Positions 16,353-24,214 of a stretch of 64,000 nt of DNA are shown one piece after another. The notes under the pieces are model-generated. The model was not told where the DNA came from. It was given only the letters and a program-made list of their open reading frames with translations, and ran no database searches. How positions within the stretch are numbered: the stretch's first letter is position 1; the number at the start of each line of letters is the position of its first letter. This stretch comes from Clostridia bacterium. GTDB lineage: Bacteria; Bacillota; Clostridia; Oscillospirales; Acutalibacteraceae. The position numbers and the translations under genes are program-made. The stretch covers positions 1-64,000 of the forward strand of contig JAFVEY010000066.1 in assembly GCA_017475765.1 (NCBI GenBank), in the 5' to 3' direction.

Positions 16353-16552
16353 TGCACAGCCTCCTTTTTGTATTTATCATATCATAATGAAAGATTGATA
16401 TCAAGACAGGAGGATGGATCGTTTTGCATATAATAACTAAACTTAACATTTTATGTTAGGCGGAATCGATGCTGACCAAACTGTCAGATATATTCTCCGT
16501 GAAAATAAAATAGTATTAGTTTTTCTTATATTCATTTCTAAAAAATAACAAT

Positions 16553-16581
16553 TGGACAAAGAACGGTAGGAATGATATATT
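16553..16581 (+). promoter_or_regulatory. Promoter of the orphan binding-protein gene
   Basis: TGGACA (16553-16558), 17 bases, TATATT (16576-16581). Leader repeat copy 3 begins 20 bases after the -10 box. Confidence 0.5.
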
Positions 16582-16600
16582 ATTGACTTAGTAACCCGTA

Positions 16601-16751
16601 TATAGTAAACGAAATTTAAATTATCCTAATTAAAGCATACGGGTGCAGGGGCTTCAGCTCCTGCCGGGGTCCAGGGCGAGCAGTCCTGGTGGGGTTTGGG
16701 GCAACGCCCCGATTATCAGCAATCAGGAATAAATTAATTACGTTGACTATA
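16601..16751 (+). repeat. Leader repeat copy 3 (short form, complete)
   Basis: Both ends are intact: TATAGTAAACGA at the left and CGTTGACTATA at the right (16741-16751). The long-form insert is missing; the core passes directly from GGGGTTTGGGG to CAACGCCCC. It fills most of the space between the promoter and the binding-protein gene, whose ATG is 109 bases further on. Confidence 0.88.
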
Positions 16752-16859
16752 AAATATCATCGGAAAGGAAAGGAGAAGCTGTCTTTCTGTTTCAGTAAGG
16801 GTGTAATGACAGAAAGATATTAACGATTAAGGAATTTTACTGAGGAAAGGATACTAATT

Positions 16860-17984
16860 ATGAAAAACAGGAAATTGATAAGCAAAAAAGCAGTTGTACC
16901 GGCATTGCTGGTGTCTTTGCTGCTGACAGCCTGCAGCACACAGGGCCAGACAGAATCGAGCTCTGCTTCAGAAGCTCCCGTATCGGCGTCAGCTGCTGAA
17001 ACAGATAAGCTGGAAAAAACACAGCTGCAGTTGGGATATCTGAACTCTACGGCTCACCTTCTGGCTTTCGTTGCCAAAGAGGAGGGTTATTTCGCTGACG
17101 AGGGATTGGATGTCACACTCACACAGTTTACGAATGCAACCGAGCTTTCTTCCGGTCTTGAATCCAATAAACTCGATGTTGCCCTGATCGGCTCCTTTGC
17201 TACCGTAACACTCCAGAGCAACAGCCATCCGCTGACCATTTTCGGCGGTGCTATGACAAACGGTCACGGATTTGTTATCAAACCGGAATATACCGAGGGT
17301 CTTGACAGCTGGGATGTCAGCATACTGAAGGGCAAAAATGTTGCCGTTGCCAAGAACAATACCGATGACCTTGAATTGCAGCTGCTTCTTAAGCAGGAGG
17401 GTATTGCCATCGGCGAGGGCGATGATGAAGTAAATGTTGTTTATTTTGACAGTCAGAAGGATGCTTATGCAGCCATAGCCAACCAGAATATTGATGCCTG
17501 CTCCGTATACTCGCCTTATGCTTCTCTCGCAAAGGGTACAGGATATGAGGTTGTTTATTATGATGCAGATATTGATCTGTTCCGCAACCTTCCCTGCTGC
17601 CGTCAGGTAACGACAGATACGCAGATTGCAGAATCACCTAACACCTACACAGCTTTTGAACGTGCGATGATCCGTGCATACCATTTCTCACAGGAGAACC
17701 ATGACCAAACTATTGACGATGTTGCAAAATATATCGACATCGACAAGGACTATATCAATACCGAGATCTACGGCGGTTACAGCACCTCCAGCCCCGACCC
17801 GGACAAGCAGGGTACGGTTTCTCTGAAGGAAAGTGCTGTTTCTTCGGGATTTGTAGAGGATTATGACATTGAGCCGCACTACAATACTGATATTTTCAAA
17901 AATGCGCTGGATCAGGTGATTGAGCAGAATCCGGATGACGAAATTTATCAGAGTCTCAAGACACACTTTGATACTTACGAATAA
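16860..17984 (+). CDS. Orphan ABC substrate-binding lipoprotein (SsuA/NrtA/TauA fold)
   Basis: A 374-residue lipoprotein: signal peptide with lipobox LLTAC (Cys about residue 25), Ser/Ala-rich spacer, then a periplasmic-binding fold in the usual order, starting LQLGYLNSTAHLLAFVAKEEGYFADEGLDVTL and continuing LKGKNVAVAKNN. Family members bind sulfonates, nitrate, taurine or pyrimidine-like compounds. No ATPase or permease is adjacent; the nearest match is the importer starting at 23414, so it could supply that transporter with another ligand. It lies between two copies of the leader repeat. RBS GAGGAAAGG. The true ligand is unknown. Confidence 0.88.
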   Translation: MKNRKLISKKAVVPALLVSLLLTACSTQGQTESSSASEAPVSASAAETDKLEKTQLQLGYLNSTAHLLAFVAKEEGYFADEGLDVTLTQFTNATELSSGLESNKLDVALIGSFATVTLQSNSHPLTIFGGAMTNGHGFVIKPEYTEGLDSWDVSILKGKNVAVAKNNTDDLELQLLLKQEGIAIGEGDDEVNVVYFDSQKDAYAAIANQNIDACSVYSPYASLAKGTGYEVVYYDADIDLFRNLPCCRQVTTDTQIAESPNTYTAFERAMIRAYHFSQENHDQTIDDVAKYIDIDKDYINTEIYGGYSTSSPDPDKQGTVSLKESAVSSGFVEDYDIEPHYNTDIFKNALDQVIEQNPDDEIYQSLKTHFDTYE

Positions 17985-18010
17985 TGACGGTTATTTAAAT
18001 ATTATATACC

Positions 18011-18056
18011 AAAAAGGAATAAGCTGTTCCGTGCGGTTCAGCTTATTCCTTTGATT
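18011..18056 (+). terminator. Intrinsic terminator of the orphan binding-protein gene
   Basis: AAAGGAATAAGCTG and CAGCTTATTCCTTT form a 14-bp stem followed by GATTTTTT. Confidence 0.88.
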
Positions 18057-18093
18057 TTTTCTTGTTTTTTATTACATACAGGCTTTAACAAAT

Positions 18094-18215
18094 TATAGAA
18101 AACAAAATTAAAAAATGCCTGTTAAAACATTCGGGTGCAGGGGCTTCAGTTTCTGCCGGGGTTCGGGGCGAAATGCCCCAATTGTAATAGGAATTAATCA
18201 GTATCGTTGACTATA
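18094..18215 (+). repeat. Leader repeat copy 4 (shortest form)
   Basis: The right terminal repeat CGTTGACTATA is intact (18205-18215); the left one is degenerate (TATAGAAAACAA). The core GGGTGCAGGGGCTTCAG is present but the GTCCAGGGCGAG hairpin and the long insert are lost. It lies behind the binding-protein terminator and 7 bases from the stop codon of the converging minus-strand operon. Confidence 0.8.
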
Positions 18216-18222
18216 AGACTCC

Positions 18223-19161
18223 TTAGATCAGATCGTCTGTCGGAATAATTCTGTACAGCGGCGTATGAGAATAAATGACAGGCTGATCAGCGTGAAAAAA
18301 TACAATTCCGTTAACGGGTGATGTGATGGAATCAATGGATTTTCCGGAATACGGATCCACTATCTCGGCAAGCAGATCGCCCTTTCTGACTCTTGCATTG
18401 ACCGCCGCATGACGGATAAAGAAGCCTGCTGTTGATGTTTTGACATTAACAAGCTCCTGACCCTCTATGAATTTTGAAATATATCCTTCGTGACAGTTAT
18501 ATTCGATGATACCCTGCTTGTTAAGAAAGCTGAGAACAGCATTGATTACTTCTGCGGCACTTTCGCTGTCGATACTGTCTGTTGCATTGGTATAGACAGA
18601 AAAAGCCTTTGTTTCCCAGATCTGCCAGTTATAGTTGAGGGTTGTCGTGTCATAGGGTCTTGCTTCCCGTCTGAAAATGTACGGCAGACCAAAATCCTTG
18701 GCAAGCTCGATATCCTCAAAGCCTGTTTTCATCATACGGACATGGGGGATAAAGCTTCCCTGCATATAGAAGCTGGCAAACTGTATGCCGAATCGGAAAT
18801 TGCTGACATTTCTGAATACGCCGTCGGCAATTTTTTGTGTTGTTTCACCCAGATCATAGCCGGGGAACATTCTGTTGATATCGGTGTTGTCCGTTGACCA
18901 GAAGCGTTTGCCGATATTCATCGAATAGGGGTTGACACTCGGTACGATCATCACGGATTTTCCTGCTTTGATTTTACCCTGAATCTCCAGCTGTTCCAGT
19001 ATGCTGATCAGTCTGGAACAGATATATACCTGCTGTACTTCGTTTCCTCTCGTTGCGCCTACTATGCAGGCGGATTTCTCTCCGCTGCCGAAGGTATAGC
19101 CCTTTATGCGCATATTATCTCTGTAAAGAGAATCAAGCTCAAATAATATTTTTTCTTCCAT
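18223..19161 (-). CDS. AstE/aspartoacylase-like protein without catalytic residues (pseudoenzyme)
   Basis: A 312-residue protein homologous in plan to its upstream neighbour and to the M14-like succinylglutamate desuccinylase/aspartoacylase family, including the C-terminal biotinyl-like beta domain (RKGDLLAEIVDPYSGK). The zinc site is lost: the usual G-x-H-G-x-E reads GATRGNE (Arg at about 38), the DIH block is replaced by QFASFYMQG, and the catalytic Glu region reads VYTNATDS. It is therefore probably a non-catalytic partner or regulator of the neighbouring enzyme. It is the last gene of the operon, 15 bases after the intact paralogue, with a GGGGGGA site before the ATG. Confidence 0.85.
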   Translation of the reverse strand: MEEKILFELDSLYRDNMRIKGYTFGSGEKSACIVGATRGNEVQQVYICSRLISILEQLEIQGKIKAGKSVMIVPSVNPYSMNIGKRFWSTDNTDINRMFPGYDLGETTQKIADGVFRNVSNFRFGIQFASFYMQGSFIPHVRMMKTGFEDIELAKDFGLPYIFRREARPYDTTTLNYNWQIWETKAFSVYTNATDSIDSESAAEVINAVLSFLNKQGIIEYNCHEGYISKFIEGQELVNVKTSTAGFFIRHAAVNARVRKGDLLAEIVDPYSGKSIDSITSPVNGIVFFHADQPVIYSHTPLYRIIPTDDLI

Positions 19162-19176
19162 ATTCTGATTCCCCCC

Positions 19177-20106
19177 TTACGCCAATATTCTTGCAATCAG
19201 CGAGCCTTCTGAAACAATCGGATATTCACGAAGCGTGAAAACGATACCGTCTGTTTCGGCATGGATTCTTTCGCTGATCTCGCCTGTAAGCGGATTCAGG
19301 ATATCTCCGATATGATCGCCTTTTTTAACATTTTTCCAATGCCCGACATTTGGTACGAATACGCCCGAACTGCCGGCATTGATGAAGGATACCTCGCCGT
19401 CCTCGGATATGATAGGCTCCTTCGGCTCCTTCACCTCGCCGCTCCATATTCCTAGCTCCTTCATCAAAGCAAAGATACCGTCAACAAGCTGATCACCGTA
19501 TTTTTTGGTGATACGCATACCGACACCCATTTCAACAACAAGCGTCGGAGTGCCGATTACATTTAGTGAATAGGCGAGTGTGGATTCAAGCACCGTGGCA
19601 GAGGAATGTATCCATATATAATCTAAATTCAGTTTTTTTGCCATAGGTACTAGTGTATCTTTTGAAAGCTCATTGATCCTGACCTGTGGGATCTCTTCCA
19701 AAAAAATATTGCTTGCATGAATATCAATGACTGCTGCACTTCCGCTGAGGTCGTCAATGATTTTTGAGGCGATATATTCGGGCATGGAGCCGTTTTCAGA
19801 ACCGGGAAAAAGTCTGTTCATATCCAGATCAAAGCCGGGAATCCCTCTGGTGATGGAATCTATTCCGAGAGGATTGACAGCAGGATATACATCAACGATA
19901 CCCGTCAGCGAGCTGTAATCCTCCCGTATTCTTCTCTGCAGCTCATAGCATACATATTGCCCCTCCAGCTCATCACCGTGCGTTCCTGTGACAATGCTGA
20001 TTCTTTTTTCTCCGCCCTTCAGTCCTTCCTGGGGAATCAAATGATTTTTCTGTATCTTAAGTGTTTCGTCTATCGGCAGATCGACAGACGCTATTGTCTG
20101 AACCAT
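19177..20106 (-). CDS. Succinylglutamate desuccinylase/aspartoacylase family zinc hydrolase
   Basis: A 309-residue M14-like enzyme that cleaves amide bonds of N-acyl or peptide substrates. Zinc ligands are visible in GTHGDELEG (His about 43, Glu about 46) and VIDIHASN (His about 130); the catalytic Glu is in LVVEMGVG (about 192). A C-terminal beta domain (KKGDHIGDILNPLTGEI) is typical of the family. The ATG at 20106 has AAAGGA about nine bases upstream. Its substrate is probably made or displayed by the upstream ATP-grasp/transglutaminase genes rather than arginine-pathway succinylglutamate, since no ast genes are present. Confidence 0.87.
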   Translation of the reverse strand: MVQTIASVDLPIDETLKIQKNHLIPQEGLKGGEKRISIVTGTHGDELEGQYVCYELQRRIREDYSSLTGIVDVYPAVNPLGIDSITRGIPGFDLDMNRLFPGSENGSMPEYIASKIIDDLSGSAAVIDIHASNIFLEEIPQVRINELSKDTLVPMAKKLNLDYIWIHSSATVLESTLAYSLNVIGTPTLVVEMGVGMRITKKYGDQLVDGIFALMKELGIWSGEVKEPKEPIISEDGEVSFINAGSSGVFVPNVGHWKNVKKGDHIGDILNPLTGEISERIHAETDGIVFTLREYPIVSEGSLIARILA

Positions 20107-20119
20107 TGTTATCAATCCT

Positions 20120-20836
20120 TTAATTTATTTCCTCAACTGTCACGGATTCGCTCTGCTTCTGAACGCCGTATCCGTAAAAGCTGCCTCTGATGATAGAGCA
20201 GTCGCTGGAATCTCTTCCGCAGGAAACTCTGATATATTCATCATTGACAAGTTTGTTGTTTGTCGGATCGAATCCGTACCAGTAGCCGTTGCAGAGAGCT
20301 TCGACCCAAGCATGGGATGAACCCTCGCCGAGCATCATGCCGACAACATATCTTGCAGGGATATGCTCCATTCTCAGAAGGGAAAGCATAATATGTGCAT
20401 AATCCTGACACACGCCCTTTCCCAGAGTAAAAGCATTTTCAGCCGTTTCATGAATTTCTGTTGAACCGGGATTATAGGAAAATACGTCAGGAAGTGTTCT
20501 CATAATATACAGCGCTTTGTCATAAGCACTTTCCAAACCATGCACACCAAGCTCCTTGTGATATTGCAGAAGTTTTTCTCCCGGTTTTGTTAAATCTGTC
20601 TGAGCTTTCAGCAGGATGGCACCGAACGGATAATCGGTGTATTCTTCAAATATATCAAGTCCTGCTTCCGCTGTTCCGCTTATACGAACCGCAAAAGTGC
20701 TGTGGGGTTCGGTGATCTTGCCGTAAAGCTTTTTATTTTTAAAGCTGTCATCGGTGATCATGAATTTTTCGCAGCTGTCAACATCAATGCTGAGATCGGT
20801 TATGGTTTGTCTTTGGGTATCCTGCGGCAGGAACAT
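20120..20836 (-). CDS. Transglutaminase-like cysteine protease, probably N-terminally longer
   Basis: A transglutaminase-superfamily protein. The catalytic Cys is in LGKGVCQDYAHIMLSLLR, His in GEGSSHAWVEAL and Asp in YGFDPTNN. The ATG at 20836 has no ribosome binding site and cuts into the usual N-terminal beta domain. The frame stays open upstream and reads IKRLKFNYDLTAHYSEAVNNH, which looks like the missing domain start; an AAAAGGGTGG site then precedes ATT (20914) and ATC (20911), so a non-standard start near 20911 is likely. COG1305 members of this kind are usually encoded beside alpha-E and permuted ATP-grasp proteins, as here. Confidence 0.88.
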   Translation of the reverse strand: MFLPQDTQRQTITDLSIDVDSCEKFMITDDSFKNKKLYGKITEPHSTFAVRISGTAEAGLDIFEEYTDYPFGAILLKAQTDLTKPGEKLLQYHKELGVHGLESAYDKALYIMRTLPDVFSYNPGSTEIHETAENAFTLGKGVCQDYAHIMLSLLRMEHIPARYVVGMMLGEGSSHAWVEALCNGYWYGFDPTNNKLVNDEYIRVSCGRDSSDCSIIRGSFYGYGVQKQSESVTVEEIN

Positions 20837-20924
20837 GACCGAAAAGCTGTGATTGTTGACAGCCTCGCTGTAATGTGCAGTCAGATCATAGTTGAATTTT
20901 AAGCGTTTGATAATACCACCCTTT

Positions 20925-21593
20925 TCATTGCATGATAAGATTTCTCAGCAGGTTCTTGATATTGCCGCAGCTGAATTCCGATTCCGAAAGCATATTATCA
21001 ATTGTATAAAGAATACTTTCGTCATATCTGAGTCCGGATTTTTTCAAAAATCCTTTCATCCGCTTGTAGGCACGTTTGATATCATAAGCGGAACTGTCAA
21101 GGCTGAGATAAAGATCCAGTCTTTCAATTCCCTGACCGAGCTTGATGATATTCCTGATTTGTTCATCGTCGATCATATCGTTGACACAGCCCCAGAATGC
21201 GAGAATATGGTCAATGACGAGAATCAGCGCTGCAATGGTGGAATTGCTTTTTTCGGCATTTTTGATATCATCTATGGCAAGCTGGATATATGCCATGGTT
21301 TCTGTACCGATATAATCTCTCATTACGATCGCATTGTCATAAGCTCTGTGAAGACTGCTGATGATAGAATTGGAATCGCTTTCGTCAAAGGGATATTTTT
21401 TCCTGAAGCTCTCGCTGGAGCCGTAAATATCGGCAATTCCTATTTTTTTGCAGAATACCGCATAAGAATCGGGGTCAGAATCAATCATCAGATCCGCTGT
21501 CTTTAAAAAATATTTCAAAGTTGTATGTACTCTTTCTGTATATCTGCCCAGCCAGAAAAGGTGGTCGCTTTTGTCTATCGTGATAATACCCAT
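20925..21593 (-). CDS. Alpha-E domain protein
   Basis: A 222-residue all-helical cytoplasmic protein starting with the hallmark DHLFWLGRYTERV; later RDYIG, NAIVMRD and FLKKSGLRYDESILYTIDNML fit the alpha-E (DUF403, COG2307) family. Alpha-E proteins are nearly always encoded with circularly permuted ATP-grasp enzymes and are thought to assist peptide or amide ligation; no activity is proven. It overlaps the upstream ATP-grasp gene by 19 bases. Confidence 0.92.
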   Translation of the reverse strand: MGIITIDKSDHLFWLGRYTERVHTTLKYFLKTADLMIDSDPDSYAVFCKKIGIADIYGSSESFRKKYPFDESDSNSIISSLHRAYDNAIVMRDYIGTETMAYIQLAIDDIKNAEKSNSTIAALILVIDHILAFWGCVNDMIDDEQIRNIIKLGQGIERLDLYLSLDSSAYDIKRAYKRMKGFLKKSGLRYDESILYTIDNMLSESEFSCGNIKNLLRNLIMQ

Positions 21594-22891
21594 GTGTCTT
21601 TAAAACCTCCGCCTTGTGATGAATTTACAATGAATGAATCCGGATTTCTTGAAAATCTTGTCAGACCGCTCGGCCATACTTTGGTGGTGCTGCCCGTGAG
21701 TACAAAGGCACGAAGGTCTGCTTTTCTTGCAACAAGACCGCCGTTTTCATCAAGAATGTCCAGATCATAAAAGTCGATAACTTCCTGTGCAATGAATCTT
21801 CTCGGCTGGCTTTTCAGCAGCGCAATGAAATCAGCCTTTTTCTCCGCCGTCAATGAGTTTCCGAACACAACCCCGTAGCCGCCTGCTTCCGCAACATCCT
21901 TGATGACAAGATCATCGAAATGGGAAAGCACATAATTCATGTCCTCCTCATAGTAGGGAAGATATGTCGGGGCATTCATCAGGATGGCATCCTCGCCGAG
22001 ATAATATTTGATCATCTTCGGAACGAAATAATAAATTCCCTTATCATCGGCAACGCCGTTGCCCGGAGCATTCAGAAGCGCCACATTACCCTTTCGGTAG
22101 GCTTCAAAAATATGCGGAATACCGATCACCGATTCTTCATAGAAAGTCATCGGATCAAGATATTCGTCGGAAATTCTTCTGTACACAGCGCCGACCCTTT
22201 GTTTTCTGCCGTTGTAGTCGATATAGTAAAGGTTGTCGCCCTCGCATACGATATCCTTTCCTGTTGTCAGTACCGCTCCGGTTTGTTCCGCCAGATAGGA
22301 ATGCTCGAAAAAGGCTGCATTATATCTGCCCGGCGAGAGTATGACATTGATTCCTCCCGTATTCACATTGTCCATTACTTCCTTGAGAAGCTCGGCATAG
22401 TTACGGTTGTCCACTACGCTGTTGTCCGAAAATACATCCGGTGCGCTTCTTCTTTGAAGCTCTCTTGCAATCATCGGATACGATGCTCCTGACGGAACAC
22501 GGAGGTTATCCTCCAGAATATACCAGCTGTCATCCTTTGACTGAACAAGGTCTATTCCCGAAATATGACTGTAAATGTTTTTCGGCGGAGCAACTCCGTC
22601 ACAGGGAGCCAGAAAGCCCTTTGCAGAAAAGATAAATTCTTCCGGAATGATTCCGTCCTTTACGATCTGCTTTCTGCCATATATATCGGATAGAAAGCAG
22701 TTTAGTGCGTCAACACGCTGTTTCAGACCCTTTTCGAGATAAATGAATTCATCATGTTTGATAACTCTCGGTATCGGATCAAAGGGAAACAGCTGCTCCT
22801 TGAATTCGCCGTTTTTGTAGATACCGAATTTGACTCCGTATCTTGCAAGAAGCCTGTTAATGGTTTCCGAATTTCTGATTAGCTCGTCCAT
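21575..22891 (-). CDS. Circularly permuted ATP-grasp amidoligase (COG2308)
   Basis: A 438-residue protein with the COG2308 (DUF404/DUF407) pattern: VKFGIYKNGEFKEQLFPFDPIPRVI near the N-terminus, then ISGIDLVQSKDDSWYILEDNLRVPSGASY, a middle YEESVIGIPHIFEAYRKGNVALLNAPGNGVADDK, and a C-terminal VIKDVAEAGGYGVVFG plus ADLRAFVLTG. Such enzymes are predicted to ligate amino acids or amines to peptide carboxylates with ATP. The ATG at 22891 has GGAGGT nine bases upstream; the longer reading starts inside a leader hairpin. It is the first gene of the operon ATP-grasp, alpha-E, transglutaminase, AstE-like, AstE-like pseudoenzyme. Confidence 0.92.
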   Translation of the reverse strand: MDELIRNSETINRLLARYGVKFGIYKNGEFKEQLFPFDPIPRVIKHDEFIYLEKGLKQRVDALNCFLSDIYGRKQIVKDGIIPEEFIFSAKGFLAPCDGVAPPKNIYSHISGIDLVQSKDDSWYILEDNLRVPSGASYPMIARELQRRSAPDVFSDNSVVDNRNYAELLKEVMDNVNTGGINVILSPGRYNAAFFEHSYLAEQTGAVLTTGKDIVCEGDNLYYIDYNGRKQRVGAVYRRISDEYLDPMTFYEESVIGIPHIFEAYRKGNVALLNAPGNGVADDKGIYYFVPKMIKYYLGEDAILMNAPTYLPYYEEDMNYVLSHFDDLVIKDVAEAGGYGVVFGNSLTAEKKADFIALLKSQPRRFIAQEVIDFYDLDILDENGGLVARKADLRAFVLTGSTTKVWPSGLTRFSRNPDSFIVNSSQGGGFKDTWVLSR

Positions 22892-22916
22892 TGATTTTAT
22901 ACCTCCATATAAAGAA

Positions 22917-22952
22917 AAGGGTGTTTTTCCGCTGTAAACGGAAAACACCCTT
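22917..22952 (-). terminator. Terminator-like hairpin at the 5' end of the ATP-grasp operon leader
   Basis: On the minus strand AAGGGTGTTTTCCG pairs with CGGAAAAACACCCTT (one bulged A) and is followed by TTCTTTATAT. The probable transcription start is near 22958, so this hairpin would form within the first bases of the mRNA: an attenuator or a 5'-protecting stem. Confidence 0.65.
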
Positions 22953-22964
22953 GTTTCTGAATCT

Positions 22965-22993
22965 ATATTACCACAGTTTTATCAGTATGTCAA
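22965..22993 (-). promoter_or_regulatory. Promoter of the ATP-grasp operon
   Basis: On the minus strand TTGACA (22993-22988), 17 bases, TAATAT (22970-22965). The 522-base space between this operon and the ABC importer genes otherwise holds only the two leaders. Confidence 0.6.
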
Positions 22994-23286
22994 CCGGATT
23001 TGCAGGATTTTATTTCAAAAATTCATTTTTATGCAATATAACGGTAAAATATCCGATAAATTATTTTATTTTTGCAATGTTGATTTTGGAAATTTTCATT
23101 TGTTTCTTTTGTTTGAACAGAAAGAAGGGCTTGGAAATGTGCGTGGGCATGGCTGTGTTCATACCCTTGTGTGCGTCGGCACAATGATGATATTTCGAGG
23201 CTCTGTCTTTGTTGTCGAAAAAAACGGAAATGATTATCTTCGAGGAAAAAACATCATACGAGAATACCAAAAAAAGAAATCCAGAA

Positions 23287-23316
23287 TTGACTTGATGCAG
23301 ATGATGTTGGTATAAT
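23287..23316 (+). promoter_or_regulatory. Promoter of the pyrimidine-uptake/catabolism operon
   Basis: TTGACT (23287-23292), 18 bases, TATAAT (23311-23316). Transcription would start near 23323, about 90 bases before the first gene. Confidence 0.7.
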
Positions 23317-23342
23317 ACGGGCAGTTAAGAAAGCAAATGCTT

Positions 23343-23398
23343 CAGCAGGCAACGGCGCCTATGTCTTAAAGGTGCCGCTGCCTGCTGTTTGTTTTTTT
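23343..23398 (+). terminator. Leader terminator (attenuator) of the pyrimidine operon
   Basis: CAGCAGGCA-A-CGGCGCC pairs with GGTGCCG-C-TGCCTGCTG, 16 pairs with one mismatch, followed by TTTGTTTTTTT. It lies between the promoter and the first ATG (23414), so the operon must be read through it; some antitermination control is expected. Confidence 0.85.
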
Positions 23399-23413
23399 GA
23401 AAGGATTGGTATT

Positions 23414-24199
23414 ATGCCGGATATAAACAGAAATGACGTTGAGATCATGCTTGATGATGTCGGTATGGTATATACTGCCTCCGATGGAAGAGATGTGCAG
23501 GCGCTGACGAGTGTAAGCATGAATATTCAGAAGGGCGAATTTATTTCTCTGCTCGGTCCGTCCGGCTGCGGAAAAACCACACTTCTCAGAATTATCGCCG
23601 ATCTGATCAAGCCAACATCCGGAAAGGTGCTGATCGGCGGAGAAACACCGCAACAGGCAAGACTGAAAAGAAGATACGGCATGGTCTTTCAGAGTGCGGT
23701 GCTTTATGATTGGAGAACCGTCATTAAAAATATAGAGCTTCCGCTGGAGATCATCGGCATTCCGAAGGAGGAAAGACATGAAAGAGCTGCAAAAATGCTT
23801 GATCTTGTCGGGCTGAGCGAATTTGAAAGGCATTATCCCCGGCAGCTTTCGGGCGGTATGCAGCAGAGAGTGGGTATTGCAAGAGCGCTGGCGCTGCAGC
23901 CGGAGATCCTTCTGATGGACGAACCGTTTTCGGCGCTGGATGAATTTACCCGTGAAAAGCTCCATGTCGATCTGCTGAAGATATGGCGCAAGACGAACAA
24001 AACGATCATTTTCGTGACACATAATATTTCCGAATCGGTATTCCTGTCGGACAGAGTCTGTGTGCTGTCTCCGCATCCCGGCAGACTTTCGGCGGTGATA
24101 GATATTGATCTTCCCAGACCGAGAACAATGGATCTTAAGGATACGGCAGAATTTACAGCGCTTGTGTCGAAGGTCAGGAATAGCTTTGAGGGAGTATAG
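23414..24199 (+). CDS. ABC transporter ATP-binding protein (NitT/TauT-like family)
   Basis: A 261-residue ATPase: Walker A GPSGCGKTTLLR, Q-loop VFQSAVLYDWRTV, signature LSGGMQQRVGIARAL, Walker B ILLMDEPFSALDE, H-loop FVTHNISES. It belongs to the SsuB/TauB/ThiZ-like group. The ATG at 23414 follows GAAAGGA; upstream in-frame starts fall inside the leader terminator. Together with the next two permeases and the lipoprotein at 25944 it forms a complete importer, likely for a pyrimidine or hydantoin-like compound, from the enzymes encoded behind it. Confidence 0.93.
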   Translation: MPDINRNDVEIMLDDVGMVYTASDGRDVQALTSVSMNIQKGEFISLLGPSGCGKTTLLRIIADLIKPTSGKVLIGGETPQQARLKRRYGMVFQSAVLYDWRTVIKNIELPLEIIGIPKEERHERAAKMLDLVGLSEFERHYPRQLSGGMQQRVGIARALALQPEILLMDEPFSALDEFTREKLHVDLLKIWRKTNKTIIFVTHNISESVFLSDRVCVLSPHPGRLSAVIDIDLPRPRTMDLKDTAEFTALVSKVRNSFEGV

Positions 24200-24214
24200 A
24201 AGGGCGTGAAAGAG

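Noticed and set aside
16752..16859. TPP or other riboswitch in the leader of the orphan binding-protein gene
   Set aside because: No CTGAGA or other thi-box pattern; only a modest TCTTTCTGT/ACAGAAAGA stem is seen.
23031..23315. 94-residue frame between the two divergent operons
   Set aside because: No RBS, low-complexity composition, and it runs into the promoter of the ABC operon.
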